From an uncultured Clostridia bacterium (lineage in GTDB: Bacteria; Bacillota; Clostridia; TANB77; CAG-508), in assembly GCA_934177485.1 (NCBI GenBank), contig CAKPPF010000001.1, positions 124,001 through 188,000 of the forward strand: a stretch of 64,000 nt of DNA, read 5' to 3'. The notes below the pieces were generated by a model that worked only from the letters and a program-made list of their open reading frames with translations, searched no databases and was not told the origin of the DNA. Both the position numbers and the translations under genes were made by a program. Positions 15,778 to 28,100 of this stretch are shown here, piece after piece. Position 1 is the stretch's first letter. Every line of letters begins with the position of its first letter.

Positions 15778-17931
15778 ATGGAAAAAATAATTCAAATAAT
15801 AGCAGGAGAATTTAATATAAAACCTTCACAAGTTGAAAATACAGTAAAGTTAATAGACGAAGGAAATACAATTCCTTTTATTGCGCGTTACAGAAAAGAA
15901 GTAACTGGTAATTTAAGTGATGAAATATTAAGGGATTTGAATGAGAGACTTACATACTTAAGAAACTTAGAAAAAAGAAAAGAAGAAGTTATAAAAATAA
16001 TAGATGAACAAGGAAAATTAACAGATGAACTGCTAATCGCAATTGGTACATCAAAGACTTTGGCAGAGGTAGAAGATTTATATAGACCATATAAACAAAA
16101 GAAAAGAACAAGAGCAGTAATAGCAAAAGAAAGAGGCTTGGAGCCATTAGCACAAATAATAATAAAACAAGAAGAAAAAGATGACATAAACGAAACTGCT
16201 AAAAAATACATAAATGAAGAAAAAGGTGTGGCATCTGTAGAAGAAGCTATAGCAGGTGCAAAAGATATTATTGCTGAGGATATTTCAGATAATGCAAAAT
16301 ATAGAAAATATATAAAATCAGTTTGTTATAGAGAAGCACAAATAGAAACTAAAGCATCAAAAAAAGATGAAAAATCAAATTATGAAATGTATTACGATTT
16401 TTCAGAGGAAATTAAAAAAATTCCTAGCCATAGAATTTTAGCTATAAATAGAGGAGAAAAAGAAAACTTTTTAAAAGTTAAAATTGTAAAGCCAGAAGAT
16501 AAAATTATTTACTATATAGAAAAAGACATTATAAAAGAGGAAACGCAATATACTAATATATTAAAAGAAACTATATTAGATAGCTATAAAAGACTAATTG
16601 AACCATCAATAGAAAGGGAACTACGTTCTGATTTGACTGAAAAAGCTGAGCAACAAGCAATAAAAGTATTTGGAGAAAATGCTAAACAACTATTGCTAGG
16701 AGCGCCTTTAAAAGACTTAGTTGTAATGGGATTTGACCCAGCATATAGAACAGGATGTAAAATAGCAGTAATTGATGAAACAGGAAAGGTACTAGATACT
16801 ACAACAGTATACCCAACTGCACCACAAAATGATGTAAATGGAGCAAAAAAAGTTTTATTAGATCTAATAAAAAAAGACAAAATAAATATGATTGCAATTG
16901 GAAATGGAACAGCTTCAAGAGAATCTGAAATGTTTGTTGCAGACTTAATAAAAGAAGCAGATCATGAAGTGTATTATGCAATTGTAAGTGAAGCAGGAGC
17001 ATCTGTATATTCTGCATCTAAACTTGCAACAGAAGAATACCCAGATATAAATGTTTCATTAAGGGGAGCAATATCAATAGCAAGAAGATTGCAAGATCCT
17101 CTTGCAGAACTTGTTAAAATAGATCCTAAAGCAATAGGAGTGGGGCAATATCAACATGATGTAGATCAAAAGAATTTATCAGAAAGTTTAATAGGAGTAG
17201 TTGAAGATGCTGTTAATAAAGTAGGAGTCGATTTAAATACAGCTACACCATCATTATTGTCTTATATATCAGGAATAAATAAAACAATAGCTAAAAATAT
17301 AGTTGCATATAGAAATGAAAATGGAAAATTCAAAAATAGAAAACAATTATTAAAGGTTTCAAAGTTGGGAAACGCGGCATTTGAACAATGTGCAGGTTTT
17401 GTTAGAATATATAATGGTGATAACCCATTAGAAATTACATCAGTTCACCCAGAAAGTTATGAAGTTGCTGAAAAATTATTAGAAAAAATAGGATTTTCAA
17501 AAAATGACTTATTAAATAAAGAAAAATTATCAGAAATAAAAGCAAAACTAGGCTCTATTAATATAAAAAAAATATCTGATGAATTAGAAGTTGGAAATTT
17601 AACATTAGAAGATATAATTAAAGAATTATCTAAACCGGGAAGAGATCCTCGTGAAGATATGCCAAAACCAATATTAAGAAGCGATGTATTAAAACTTGAA
17701 GACTTAAAAGAAGGAATGGTTTTAAATGGCACAGTAAGAAATGTTATAGACTTTGGAGCATTTATTGATATAGGAGTAAAACACGACGGATTAGTTCATA
17801 TATCAGAATTAAGTGATAAATACATAAAAAATCCAAGAGATGTTGTTTCTGTTGGAGATATTGTTAAAGTAAAAGTATTAAGTGTAGACTTAGAAAAACA
17901 AAAAGTGGCTTTAACAATGAAAGGAATATAA
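15778..17931 (+). CDS. tex: Tex-family RNA-binding protein
   Basis: The 717-residue product is full length. It has an N-terminal helical Tex domain (PFIARYRKEVTGNLSDEILRDL), a YqgF/RNase H-like core (GFDPAYRTGCKIAVID near 320, then IAIGNGTASRE), helix-hairpin-helix segments (NKTIAKNIVAYRNENGKFKNRKQLLKV) and a C-terminal S1 domain (about 645-716: GTVRNVIDFGAFIDIGVKHDGLVHISELS). Tex binds nucleic acid and affects transcription. ATG follows GAAAGAGGTAATTTAAA. It is a single gene with its own terminator. Confidence 0.93.
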   Translation: MEKIIQIIAGEFNIKPSQVENTVKLIDEGNTIPFIARYRKEVTGNLSDEILRDLNERLTYLRNLEKRKEEVIKIIDEQGKLTDELLIAIGTSKTLAEVEDLYRPYKQKKRTRAVIAKERGLEPLAQIIIKQEEKDDINETAKKYINEEKGVASVEEAIAGAKDIIAEDISDNAKYRKYIKSVCYREAQIETKASKKDEKSNYEMYYDFSEEIKKIPSHRILAINRGEKENFLKVKIVKPEDKIIYYIEKDIIKEETQYTNILKETILDSYKRLIEPSIERELRSDLTEKAEQQAIKVFGENAKQLLLGAPLKDLVVMGFDPAYRTGCKIAVIDETGKVLDTTTVYPTAPQNDVNGAKKVLLDLIKKDKINMIAIGNGTASRESEMFVADLIKEADHEVYYAIVSEAGASVYSASKLATEEYPDINVSLRGAISIARRLQDPLAELVKIDPKAIGVGQYQHDVDQKNLSESLIGVVEDAVNKVGVDLNTATPSLLSYISGINKTIAKNIVAYRNENGKFKNRKQLLKVSKLGNAAFEQCAGFVRIYNGDNPLEITSVHPESYEVAEKLLEKIGFSKNDLLNKEKLSEIKAKLGSINIKKISDELEVGNLTLEDIIKELSKPGRDPREDMPKPILRSDVLKLEDLKEGMVLNGTVRNVIDFGAFIDIGVKHDGLVHISELSDKYIKNPRDVVSVGDIVKVKVLSVDLEKQKVALTMKGI

Positions 17932-17960
17932 GAAAAGTCTTTAAATTTTCCTATATAATA

Positions 17961-17990
17961 AAAAAACAGATTTTAAAAATCTGTTTTTTT
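17961..17990. terminator. Terminator between tex and DUF975 gene
   Basis: AAAAACAGATTT and AAATCTGTTTTT form a 12-bp stem, with a long T run on the plus strand. Confidence 0.85.
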
Positions 17991-18017
17991 TACATAGAAA
18001 AAATTTTTCGATTTGTT

Positions 18018-18788
18018 CTATTCTTCTATTTTATTAGAATCTTCTTCAGAAGTTTCAGCTTTTCTACCTATAATTCTATCGTAGAAACAAACAGAAGCAA
18101 CACTCATGTATGGAGCTAACCATAGGTAACCTATTCCTAAAGTTAAAACAGAAAGAATAGCCCATCCTATGAAAGAAAGTTCTAATAGAAAATAATTTCC
18201 TCTATTACCTTTCATAAGCTCTGCACTTTTTTCAACACATGCCTTTGAAGAAAGTTCTGGCTCATCATAACCAATCATATAAGCTAAAACATATAATAAA
18301 CTTCTTGAAACAATATATACTATACTAGCAATATATAATACAGCTATTGCAACTAAAAAAATTATTCCTAGTGTACTTCCAGAATTTAAAAAAGGAACTG
18401 CAAATGCTATTATTAAAAGAACAACTAAAGCAACAAGGCATAAAATAGGAATTAATAATTTTACAAAAGTATTAAGTGCAATTCCCCAAGCCTTTCCAAA
18501 TCTAGAAAATCCATCATTTAAAAAATCAAAAGCAGAAACATCTTCTCCTCTTTTTAATTTAATAAAACAAATTACTAAACCAAAAGCTATTGGTGTGTTT
18601 ATAATAGTGAATGCAAGACTAATTAAGCTTACAAGTGCACTTTGCTTACCACAAATATTTTCAAAAATACCTTGAATAAATCCTTCTGCAAAAGATATTA
18701 AAAGATAGGCAAGTAAAATACAAACACCTTTTCCCCATTTTCCAATTAAAGCTTCTCTTGCATCTTTTCTTATTTCTGATGATGGCAT
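18018..18788 (-). CDS. DUF975 membrane protein
   Basis: The 256-residue protein begins SSEIRKDAREALIGKWGKGV, the conserved start of DUF975 proteins. Six or so membrane helices follow, including a very hydrophobic central block (LLIPILCLVALVVLLIIAF). The YVLAYMIGYDEPELSSKACVEKSAELMKGNRG motif region and a GWAILSVLTLGIGYLWLAPY end are typical. The acidic C-terminal tail (TSEEDSNKIEE) is cytoplasmic. Function is unknown. ATG follows GAAAGGGGGTATC. It lies 59 bases downstream of the HD-GYP gene. Confidence 0.85.
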   Translation of the reverse strand: MPSSEIRKDAREALIGKWGKGVCILLAYLLISFAEGFIQGIFENICGKQSALVSLISLAFTIINTPIAFGLVICFIKLKRGEDVSAFDFLNDGFSRFGKAWGIALNTFVKLLIPILCLVALVVLLIIAFAVPFLNSGSTLGIIFLVAIAVLYIASIVYIVSRSLLYVLAYMIGYDEPELSSKACVEKSAELMKGNRGNYFLLELSFIGWAILSVLTLGIGYLWLAPYMSVASVCFYDRIIGRKAETSEEDSNKIEE

Positions 18789-18847
18789 AAGAGATACCCC
18801 CTTTCATTAGTTAATATCTATTATTAAAAAATAATAATATTCATTTG

Positions 18848-19900
18848 TTAAATATATTTATTCTTAATCTCTTCTATTTCATCATAATGATTATTAAGAA
18901 TATCTAAGAATACATCTGCATATTTTGGATCAAACTGAGTTCCTTTATTCTTTTCTATTTCTTGTTTAACAACATCAATTGGTAAAGAGTCTCTATAAGT
19001 TCTTTTTGAAGTCATTGCATCAAAACTATCTGCAATTGCAGCAATTCTTGCTAAATATGGTATATCTTCACCTTTTAACTTTGAAGGATATCCAAATCCA
19101 TCATATCTTTCGTGGTGATGTTTAACAATTGGAATTGCTTTTTCAAAAATTGTAGCATTAGACAAAATATGTGCACCAATTGTAGGATGATTTTTAATTT
19201 CAGAATATTCGTCATCTGTAAGTTTAGAAGTTTTTAAAAGAATACTATCTGGAACGCCTATTTTTCCAATATCATGGAAAAGACCACCAACTTTTAGTAA
19301 ATGTAAATCTTCTTCTGATAATCCTAAATACTTTCCAAGCAAAACAGAATATTCAGATACTCTATCTGAATGACCTCTTGTATAAGTATCTTTAGCTTCA
19401 ACAGTAAATCTTAAAGTTTGAATTGTTTCTAAATATGCTTTTTCTAATTTTTCATTTGTTTCTTTTAATTCATTGTTAATCTTTTTAATTAAATTCATTT
19501 GTGCAATTGCTTTTATTCCTGACTCAATAAGTAAAAGTAATTGATCAAATTTATCACTTTTTTCACAGTAACCTTGAATATCTAAACGTTTTATTGTTTC
19601 AAGAGGTGGAGCTAAATCCTTATGTCCTGTAAGCAATAAAATATATAATTCTTTATTGAATTCACGGATTCTTTCAACAACTTGGTCACCATGAATAGGA
19701 GTCATTATAAAGTCTAAAAGCATTAAATCAAAATGTTCTTTTTTAACAAGTTCTATAGCTTCTAAAGGGTTAGTAACGCCAGTAAATTCATACCCAGAGC
19801 GTTTTAAAAATATAGAAAGAGAATCTATAATACCAGATTCATCATCAACAACAATTATTTTGTATCCAGTAGAAGCATTTTCATTTATGTTTTTTCTCAT
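18848..19900 (-). CDS. Response regulator with HD-GYP phosphodiesterase domain
   Basis: The 350-residue protein has a receiver domain (about 13-130; acidic pair D19/D20, phosphorylation site D63 in MLLLDFIM). A helical linker (135-165) leads to an HD-GYP domain (about 165-345: GHSDR, HDIGK at 209-213, HPTIGAHIL, HHERYDGFGYP at 262-272, DSFDAMTS). HD-GYP enzymes hydrolyse cyclic-di-GMP or related cyclic dinucleotides. The receiver implies control by a histidine kinase. The kinase gene at 20292 lies just upstream on the same strand but beyond a terminator, so pairing is likely but not proven. ATG follows AGGAGGGAGTAT. Confidence 0.92.
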   Translation of the reverse strand: MRKNINENASTGYKIIVVDDESGIIDSLSIFLKRSGYEFTGVTNPLEAIELVKKEHFDLMLLDFIMTPIHGDQVVERIREFNKELYILLLTGHKDLAPPLETIKRLDIQGYCEKSDKFDQLLLLIESGIKAIAQMNLIKKINNELKETNEKLEKAYLETIQTLRFTVEAKDTYTRGHSDRVSEYSVLLGKYLGLSEEDLHLLKVGGLFHDIGKIGVPDSILLKTSKLTDDEYSEIKNHPTIGAHILSNATIFEKAIPIVKHHHERYDGFGYPSKLKGEDIPYLARIAAIADSFDAMTSKRTYRDSLPIDVVKQEIEKNKGTQFDPKYADVFLDILNNHYDEIEEIKNKYI

Positions 19901-19988
19901 ATACTCCCTCCTAATATATCTATTAGTTTACAAATATTATATAATAAAATAAAATAAAAGCAAGAATAAAGTGAAAAAATGTTACAAA

Positions 19989-20024
19989 AAAAGAATGAAA
20001 CTTGTATATTTCATTCTTTTATTT
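19989..20024 (-). terminator. Terminator of the NRPS-kinase operon
   Basis: AAAGAATGAAA and TTTCATTCTTT form an 11-bp stem, followed on the minus strand by TTTTTTTGTAAC. It lies beyond two repeat units downstream of the kinase. Confidence 0.75.
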
Positions 20025-20026
20025 TA

Positions 20027-20155
20027 TATACTAGGAAATTTCTCATTTCCTAGTATATAAAATATTCTATAATCGCTATCGCCTTTGAGATTTCCTCATT
20101 GCATTCGGAAACTCAAATCATCGAGAACAAAGGGCGACTAAAGTCGCTTTGTTCT
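20027..20155. repeat. Dispersed intergenic repeat, family 1, copy A
   Basis: It has three parts: an AT-rich hairpin (TATACTAGGAAAT with ATTTCCTAGTATA), a core with CCTTTGAGATTTCCTC and GGAAACTCAAATC, and a second hairpin (AGAACAAAG...CGACT with AGTCG...CTTTGTTCT). It is followed directly by copy B. Confidence 0.8.
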
Positions 20156-20156
20156 T

Positions 20157-20286
20157 GAATAGGAAAAATCAAAGATTTTTCTATTCAACAAAAATGCTAT
20201 AATCGCTGTTGCCTTTGAGATTTCCTCATTTTATTCGGAAACTCAAATCGGCGATAAGAAAAGTGTGGCGAAGCCACTTTTCTTAT
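20157..20286. repeat. Dispersed intergenic repeat, family 1, copy B
   Basis: Tandem to copy A with the same three-part plan. The core is nearly identical, but both hairpins have different sequences with preserved pairing (GAATAGGAAAAATC with GATTTTTCTATTC; AAGAAAAGTG with CACTTTTCTT). Confidence 0.8.
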
Positions 20287-20291
20287 ATATT

Positions 20292-22106
20292 TTAATTTAA
20301 AGGAATTACTATATCAAATTTTGTACCTTTTCCTTCCTTAGATTCAAATGTCATATTTCCATTAAAGTGTGCTCTAATATTTGAATATGACATAAATAAT
20401 CCTAAACCAGTACCATTTTTACCTTTTGTAGTAATCATCTCTTTGAACAGTTTATCCTGAACTTTCTTAGGCATTCCACAACCGTAGTCTTGAATAGTGA
20501 ATACAATATTATCTCCTTTTTTCTTTACCATTAAATCTATGTTTTTATTAGGAGTGCCATTATATGCTTGTATTGCGTTAGAAATTATATTATTAATAAC
20601 TTGCACTAAACTATTTATATTTCCCTTAATTGTAAGTGAACTTGGAACTAATACAGAAGTATTAAGTTCAACTAAAGCATTTTTTAATTCATGTTTCATT
20701 AATACATCAACATATTTTAATAATTCTGCAACAGTAAATCCAGAGTTTGTAGTTTCAGAAAAAGCAACTGCTTGACCCTTAACAGCAGTAATTACATCTG
20801 ACATATAAGATGTATGAGTTTTAATTTTTTCAATCCATGTGTTCATATCCTTAACAATTGCATGGTGGTCTTCATTTGTAACTGTTGGATCTCCAATTGA
20901 TATATCATATTCTTTCGTTAAATCAGTTAATCCCTCAGCAGCACCTGCAATAGACATAATTGGAGTTTTTAAGTTGTGAGCAATACCACCAATCATTTGT
21001 CCTAAAGAAGCCAAACGCTCTTTTTCCATAAGCATACTTTGATTATCTTCAATTATTTGCTTATCCAAAACGTGCTGTGTAACATCTTTCAATAAAATTA
21101 ATGTACCTAAAAAGCTTCTTCTAGAAAATATACCGCTTGCTTCAATATTAAAATAATTATGTTTAATTTTAAATTCTTTTTTTACCAATACAGTTTCGTT
21201 AGAAGTTCTACACTTCTTTAAAGTAGAAGTTAGAAGAGCAGCATCTAATCCACTTAATTTTTGAGAAGAAACAAACTCAATAAAATTAGCATTTCTAACA
21301 GCGGTAGTAGATAATTTAAACGTTTTTAATAAAGTTTCATTAAAGTCTGTAATTATATTATCTTCGTTAACAACTAAAAAGCTATCAGACATTCTATCAA
21401 CAACTCTTTGCATTGCAATTGGTGCAACCTTAAGAAAATCAAACTTAAATATTGCAATAGCAAAGAAAGCCATAGCAAAAGCAAATGATATTGGTGTTAT
21501 ATATACCGTCATTGGTATAATCTTTAATGTACCTAATATATTAATAATAATTGAAAGAAGAGATCCAATTATTATTAGAATTGATTGTTTTGAAAAGAAG
21601 CCGGCATTTTTAATTGAATATTTAAGTAAGTTAAATAATGAAACAATAAACAATCCATATGTATAAATTGTATGTATATAAAAATATTTACCATATATGG
21701 TATCAATAATGTTTGAAGAATATGATACGTAAAACAAATTATGTTTTTCATTTGACCATAGCATTAATAAAGTCATTATTGGAATTATGAACAATAACAT
21801 ATGAGCTCTTGTAAGCTGCAGTTTAGTTTTTGAAAAAGCAATGCTAGTAAAATACAATGCTACTGGTAAAAAACAAGTGCCGATGTATATTATATATTCA
21901 AAGTAAATAGGATTTATATTAAACACGTAATTTCCTATTGCTTGGCTTAATACACCAACAGATATAATAAAAGTACAAAGTAAAACATAAAAGAATAATT
22001 TGTTTATTTGATTTGTTTTATTACTCTTTTTTACATAAATCATTAATCCAAAAGTTAACAGCGCAGAAAAAGCTAGTAATAAAAATTGTGTGTTTATAAA
22101 ATCCAT
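20292..22106 (-). CDS. Membrane histidine kinase with 7TM sensor and PAS domain
   Basis: The 604-residue protein has seven membrane helices (about 5-225, histidine-kinase N-terminal 7TM type), a PAS domain (about 232-345), a dimerisation helix with H377 in GQMIGGIAHNLKTPI, and an ATPase domain ending with the G1/G2 boxes DYGCGMPKK and NGTGLGLFMS. It senses an unknown signal and phosphorylates a response regulator. The start ATG lies 12 bases after the NRPS stop, with AGGAGGAATAACAA in the gap, so it is co-transcribed with the NRPS. It may therefore respond to the NRPS product. The HD-GYP regulator downstream is a candidate partner. Confidence 0.9.
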   Translation of the reverse strand: MDFINTQFLLLAFSALLTFGLMIYVKKSNKTNQINKLFFYVLLCTFIISVGVLSQAIGNYVFNINPIYFEYIIYIGTCFLPVALYFTSIAFSKTKLQLTRAHMLLFIIPIMTLLMLWSNEKHNLFYVSYSSNIIDTIYGKYFYIHTIYTYGLFIVSLFNLLKYSIKNAGFFSKQSILIIIGSLLSIIINILGTLKIIPMTVYITPISFAFAMAFFAIAIFKFDFLKVAPIAMQRVVDRMSDSFLVVNEDNIITDFNETLLKTFKLSTTAVRNANFIEFVSSQKLSGLDAALLTSTLKKCRTSNETVLVKKEFKIKHNYFNIEASGIFSRRSFLGTLILLKDVTQHVLDKQIIEDNQSMLMEKERLASLGQMIGGIAHNLKTPIMSIAGAAEGLTDLTKEYDISIGDPTVTNEDHHAIVKDMNTWIEKIKTHTSYMSDVITAVKGQAVAFSETTNSGFTVAELLKYVDVLMKHELKNALVELNTSVLVPSSLTIKGNINSLVQVINNIISNAIQAYNGTPNKNIDLMVKKKGDNIVFTIQDYGCGMPKKVQDKLFKEMITTKGKNGTGLGLFMSYSNIRAHFNGNMTFESKEGKGTKFDIVIPLN

Positions 22107-22118
22107 TTGTTATTCCTC

Positions 22119-25100
22119 CTAAAAATTTATAAATCCTATATTTTTAAAATATTCCATACATTTTCTTAAATATTTTTTTTCTGTTTTTTTCCAATAAAAA
22201 CCAATCTTATTAAGATATCTATTAGAAAAATCTGAATTTAAAGTTATATTTGATGTATATATCAAGTTTTTATTTTTGTCTAGGTCATAAATAATGCCAG
22301 ATACAATGTCTTTTCTTTTATTGTCATCTAATATACCTGTAATAATATCTGCCATAAGTCTATTAGATACTGGAACTAATTTAATATTTAATTCAGATAA
22401 AACTTCTAAAAAAGTTCTTATTGCTAATAAATTGCTATTGTAAATATGTAATACTGTGCATTTACTTTCATACTGTAATGATTTAACAATTGCTTTAGCA
22501 CATAAATCAACAGGGCTTAATTCTAGCTCATGCTCTAAAAAGTATTCCGGAAAGGCTCCAATTTCTATAAAAGCTTTAATTCTTTTTGCAAAGGCGTTAT
22601 CATTAAAGTTTCTCTGGAACATACCATCACTAAATCTGTTGGTAACATTTCCAACACGGAATATCATAGCATTAAGACCGTTTGAAATAGCATTAAGAAC
22701 AATGCATTCAGCTTGAAATTTAGTATATGTGTAAATTCCGTTAACTTGTTGCCCAATATCTAAATCACTTTCTGTAAAAGTATTTTTATGTAGTTTAGTA
22801 GTATCATAATCATCAAGTCTTTCACCATTTCCAGAAACGCTTATTGTTGAGATATGTAACAATCTTTTTTTATACTTCATACAGAAGTCTACTACATTTT
22901 GAGTTCCATGTACATTAATATCTTCAAATAATTTACTTGTCCCATAATGTTTTACTAATGCGCCGGAATTAATTACTGCATCAACTTTATTTATTACTAA
23001 TTCAGAATCTTCATTAGACAATCCCAAGTTGTCCATTGTAATGTCACCTTTTACAATTACTATACGCTTCTTGTATTTCTCATAATATTTATTACCAAAG
23101 TAAAATGTAAACATGTCTTTAAATCTTTGCTCAGGAGATAAGTTATTTTTAGGTCTAATCAAACAATATGCATTTCCTTTGCAAGTAGTTAAAAACTCAT
23201 ATATTAAATGTATTCCAAGGTATCCCGTAGTTCCAATAATCAAGACATTTTTAAATTTTGCTTTTTTAATAGAAGACAAAGCTTTATCATTGTTATTTTT
23301 TAACATATCAAGAATATTGCTATTAGTGAATTTAGTTAAATCATAACATTCATTTTTATTTATATTATTTGATAATTGTTTTATAGTTGGATATTTAAAA
23401 ATATCAGAATATTCTATATTAATTCCAAGCTTTACTGCTTCAATTTGAACCTGAATTGCAGCAATTGAATCTCCACCAACATCAAAGAAATTATCATTAA
23501 TATCAACTTCATTTGTATGTAAAACATTTTTCCATATAAATAATAATTTATCTTCAATAGTATTTAAAGAAGTTGTGTTAATACTTCTTTTGTTTGCTGC
23601 TATTGTTGGCGTTGGAATTGGTAAAGCTTTTCTATCAATTTTTCTGTTAATAGAGTAAGGCATTTTATCTAGTTTCATAAAGTATGTAGGTACCATATAG
23701 TAAGGAAGCTTTTCTCTTAAATTATTTCTCAATAATACCTCATCAATACTAGAATTTAAAACGTAATATGCACATAGAGCTTCTTTGTCATCTACAGTAA
23801 CTTTATTTACAACTGCTTCGTCAACTTCTGGTATAGCCTCAAGAAGTTTCTCGATTTCTCCTAACTCAACTCTTAATCCTCTTAATTTAATTTGATGATC
23901 TATTCTACCTAAACATTGTAACTTTCCATCTTCTGTCCATCTGCCGATGTCGCCAGATTTAAACATTTTTCCCGGAGCAAATGGATTATTAATAAATTTT
24001 TGGTTAGTTAAATCTTCTTTTCCGAGATATCCATAGCCTACTTGAACTCCACCAATATATATTTCACCAGTTAGACCTATTGGAAGCGGATTCATATCAG
24101 TGTCTAATACATATATTTTTGTATTTAGTATAGGGGGACCTATAGAAATTTTATCTTCACCATCTAAATTCTGAACATTAGATAAAACTGTAATTTCACT
24201 AGGACCATATATATTATATATTGTTATATCTGAAGCTAAAGCTTTTAAATCATGAACAAACTTCTCTGATAGAGGTTCTCCACCAAATACCATGTTTTTA
24301 ACATTTGCTAGTGCAGAGTTTGGTTCTCTATTATCATAATTAATTTTCATTAAACTTGGAGTTACAGTCATAACATCCACATTATACTTTCTTATTAGCA
24401 TATCTACCAGTTTTGGATCTCTATGTTCTGAATTATTTGCTAGTACAACTCGCATACCATGTGATAAAGATACAGTAATTTCATACACAAATATGTCAAA
24501 AGGAGTTGAAGTTACTGATAGTATTGCATGATTTGGACCATCTTTTAAATAGTCTAAAACTAAAGTCATAGCTTTGCACATATTGGCTAATCCAAGTTGA
24601 TTTAATACTACGCCTTTAGGAACACCGGTTGAACCCGATGTATAAATTATATAAGAAAGACTATTCAAATTAATATTTAAGTTAGGATTATTTGTATTTT
24701 TATAATAAATATCTTTATTAGTTAAGTCGATTTCATATATCTCCTTAAAATTTTTAACCGGTAAATTTAAATGTTTTTGCTTTAATACACATTTAGCTTT
24801 GCAGTCATTTAAATAATATGTAGTTCTCTCTATTGGATATGTTGGATCCATATTAACAAATGCAGCGCCAGCTTTTGAAATTGCTAACATACATACAATT
24901 GTCTCTAATGATCTATCAGTCATAATTGCTATAATGTCATTTTGTTTTACGTTGTGCTCTATCAAGAAATGCGCCAAACTGTTAGCCTTTTTATTTAATT
25001 CTGAATATGTTAATGATTTGTTATCACATATTAAAGCTATATTATCTGGATGTTTTTTTACTTGATTTTCAAATAAAGTTATAAAAGTATCATTATTTGT

Positions 25101-28100
25101 TGGCTCTTCAATATCATTGAATTTGTATAATATTTTTTCTCTTTCATCTGAAGATAGCATATTAATATTAGCAATTTTTGTTTTAGAGTCATTTAAAACA
25201 GAATCTAAGATATTAACGTAATGAGATGAAAATCTTTTTATAAATTTTTCATCGAATAGTTTTGTACAATACTCAAAACGTAGTGTATATTCTCCATTAT
25301 TTGGAACAACTTCTAATGTTAAATCAAACTTAGAGGTTGTTATTTTGGGGGTATAATATTTATAATTAACACCATTTATATTAAATTGTGGATAACCATT
25401 ATTTTGATAAACGAAAACTGTATCAAATAGAGGGTTTCTACTTGTATCTCTTTTAATTTTTAAATCCCTAACTAGCATATCAAATGGATAACTTTGGTTT
25501 TTGAAATATTCCAAACAGTTTTCTTTTATGTCACTACTAAACTCTTCAAAAGATAGTGAACTATCTACAGTATTCCTTAGGGCTAATGTATTAACAAACA
25601 TACCTAACACATCTGCAAGTTCAGGAAGTTCTCTTCCAACAATAGGACTACCAATAACAATATCATTTTGAGAAGTATATTTATATAACAATACATAATA
25701 GCATGATAACATTAGCATATATGGTGTTATGTTTAAAGACTTTGCAACAATATTTATTTTATCAAATATTTCTTTTGATAACGTTAACCTAAAATCTTTT
25801 CCTTCAAAACTTTGCACAGAAGGTCTTGGAAATGTAGTTGGTATATTTAATAAAGGTACTTCATCTTTAAATTTATTTATCCAGAAGTCCTTTTTTGCTT
25901 TAAATTCATCTGTATTAAATTGCTCTTTTTCCCATAAACAAAAATCAGTGTAATCAATGTTTTTTACAGGTAATGTTTCTTCATTATATAAAGAACATAA
26001 CTCTTCGATAAATATTTTTAATGATATACCATCACTAATTATATGGTGCATATCAAATAAAATCAAACTTTTAGTATTAAGATTAACAACTTTGCATCTG
26101 AACAAGGGGGCTTTTGATAAATCAAAAGGCTTAACAAAATTTTTATATAGTTTATCTAAATCATCAGTAGAATATGCTTCAATATCTAGTTTAAAATCTA
26201 TATTATCGTCAATGATTTGAACGACAGTATCATTTTTAAGTTCAAAGTGTGACCTTAATACTTCGTGCCTTTTTATTAAAGTATTTAAACAAGTTTCAAG
26301 TTTTTCAAAATCCAATTCTTTATCAACAATTATTCCACCAGCAGTATTGTATAAAGTTGAATTCTCATTTAATTTACAAGAATAATAAATACCTTCTTGT
26401 ACACCGGACAGTGGATAGTATTCGACTTTATCTTTTTTGATTATGGATTTTTCAAAAGAAAATCTTACAATTAAATCTGCTAATGCTCGAATAGAATTAT
26501 TATTTATTATTTGATTGGCAGAAAGTGAAACATTATATTTATTATATATACTTGTAGAAAGTTTGATATAATCTAATGAATCAAAATTTAAGTTATTAAA
26601 ATCTTCATATATATCTATTTCTATAACTGAAGTTAATGTTCTTAATACATTTAATATAAACTCTTCTACATCATTTGTAGGAGAATGAATTGTTTTATTT
26701 ACATTTATTTGTGGCTTTGGCAAGGCTTGAAAATTAACTTTTCCATTTACATTTGTTGGCCATGTATCTACTTGAATAATAAATTTTGGTAGCATATAAT
26801 AGGGCAACTTTTTCTTTAAATGTATTTCTAAATTTTTAATGTCAATTTTTTCTTTAGCTGAAAAATAACATACAATGTTCTTGCCTTTAAAAACATTGAC
26901 AACAGATTTCTCAATGTTAGGATAGGTGAGTATAGCGTGATTGATCTCATTTAATTCAATTCTATAACCAGATATTTTTACTTGATTATCGGTTCTACCA
27001 ACAAATGATATAATACCATTTTGACTCCATTTAGCAATATCTCCAGATTTATACATTTTTTGATTATTAATAAATGGATTTGAAATGAAAGATGTCTTAT
27101 TCTTTTCATTATTATTAATATATCCATCACCAACGCCAGCACCTGAAATATATAATTCACCAGGAGTATTAGGAGGTAATAAATTTAAATCACTTGATAG
27201 TATATATATATTGTTATTATTTAATGCCTTTCCTATGGGAACTATGAAGTTATTTTCATATGATCCTTTAGTATAGTTAAAAACTGTAGCACATATTGTA
27301 GTTTCAGTTGGACCATACCCATTAATAATAGTTATATTATTATTTAAATTAAAATAGTTTTCAAGAGTGCTACTATTTATTGGTTCAACGCCAACCAATA
27401 GTTTATTTATTTTTGTATAACCTTCTTTCTTTAATATATTGTATACCTCATCTAATATATTGGGAGGAATATATAGCGCATTTATTTCATTCTTAATTAT
27501 CTGATCACAAAAATCAAATATATTGTTAATTAAATCAAATTTATTAAAATAAAGCTTTGCTCCAAAACAAAGAGGAACAAATAGTTCCCATATTGAAACA
27601 TCAAATGAAATGTTAGTTGATGATAGAAAATTATCACATGATGATATATTGTTAAAGTAATCATTAAAAGAATATACAAAGTTTACTAGATTACTATTTA
27701 AAATTTTTACACCCTTTGGAGTTCCAGTGGAACCAGAAGTGAAAATTTCATATATTATATCTTTAGTAGAATACTTTAAATTCAGGTTTGATGTAGAAAA
27801 ACAATTTAAATCAATATTATCAGTATCAATTATTAAGTTATCATCAATATTAGATGATATATAATTCTTATGAGCAATAATTACTTTGGAATTTGAAACA
27901 TTTATCATTAATTTAATACGTTCTAATGGATATTTTGTATAAATTGGAACATATATTCCTTTAATTTTAAGAATAGCCAAAACAGATACAATAAAATCTA
28001 AATTCTTTGGTAACATTACGGAAATGGCATCTTGGTCTTTAATACCATTTTCAATTAAATATCTAGCCAACTGATTAGCTTTCTCATTCAATTCTTTATA

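Noticed and set aside
20027..20286. CRISPR-like array from the two tandem repeats
   Set aside because: Only two units of about 130 bases, with no spacers and no cas genes; they belong to a dispersed family.
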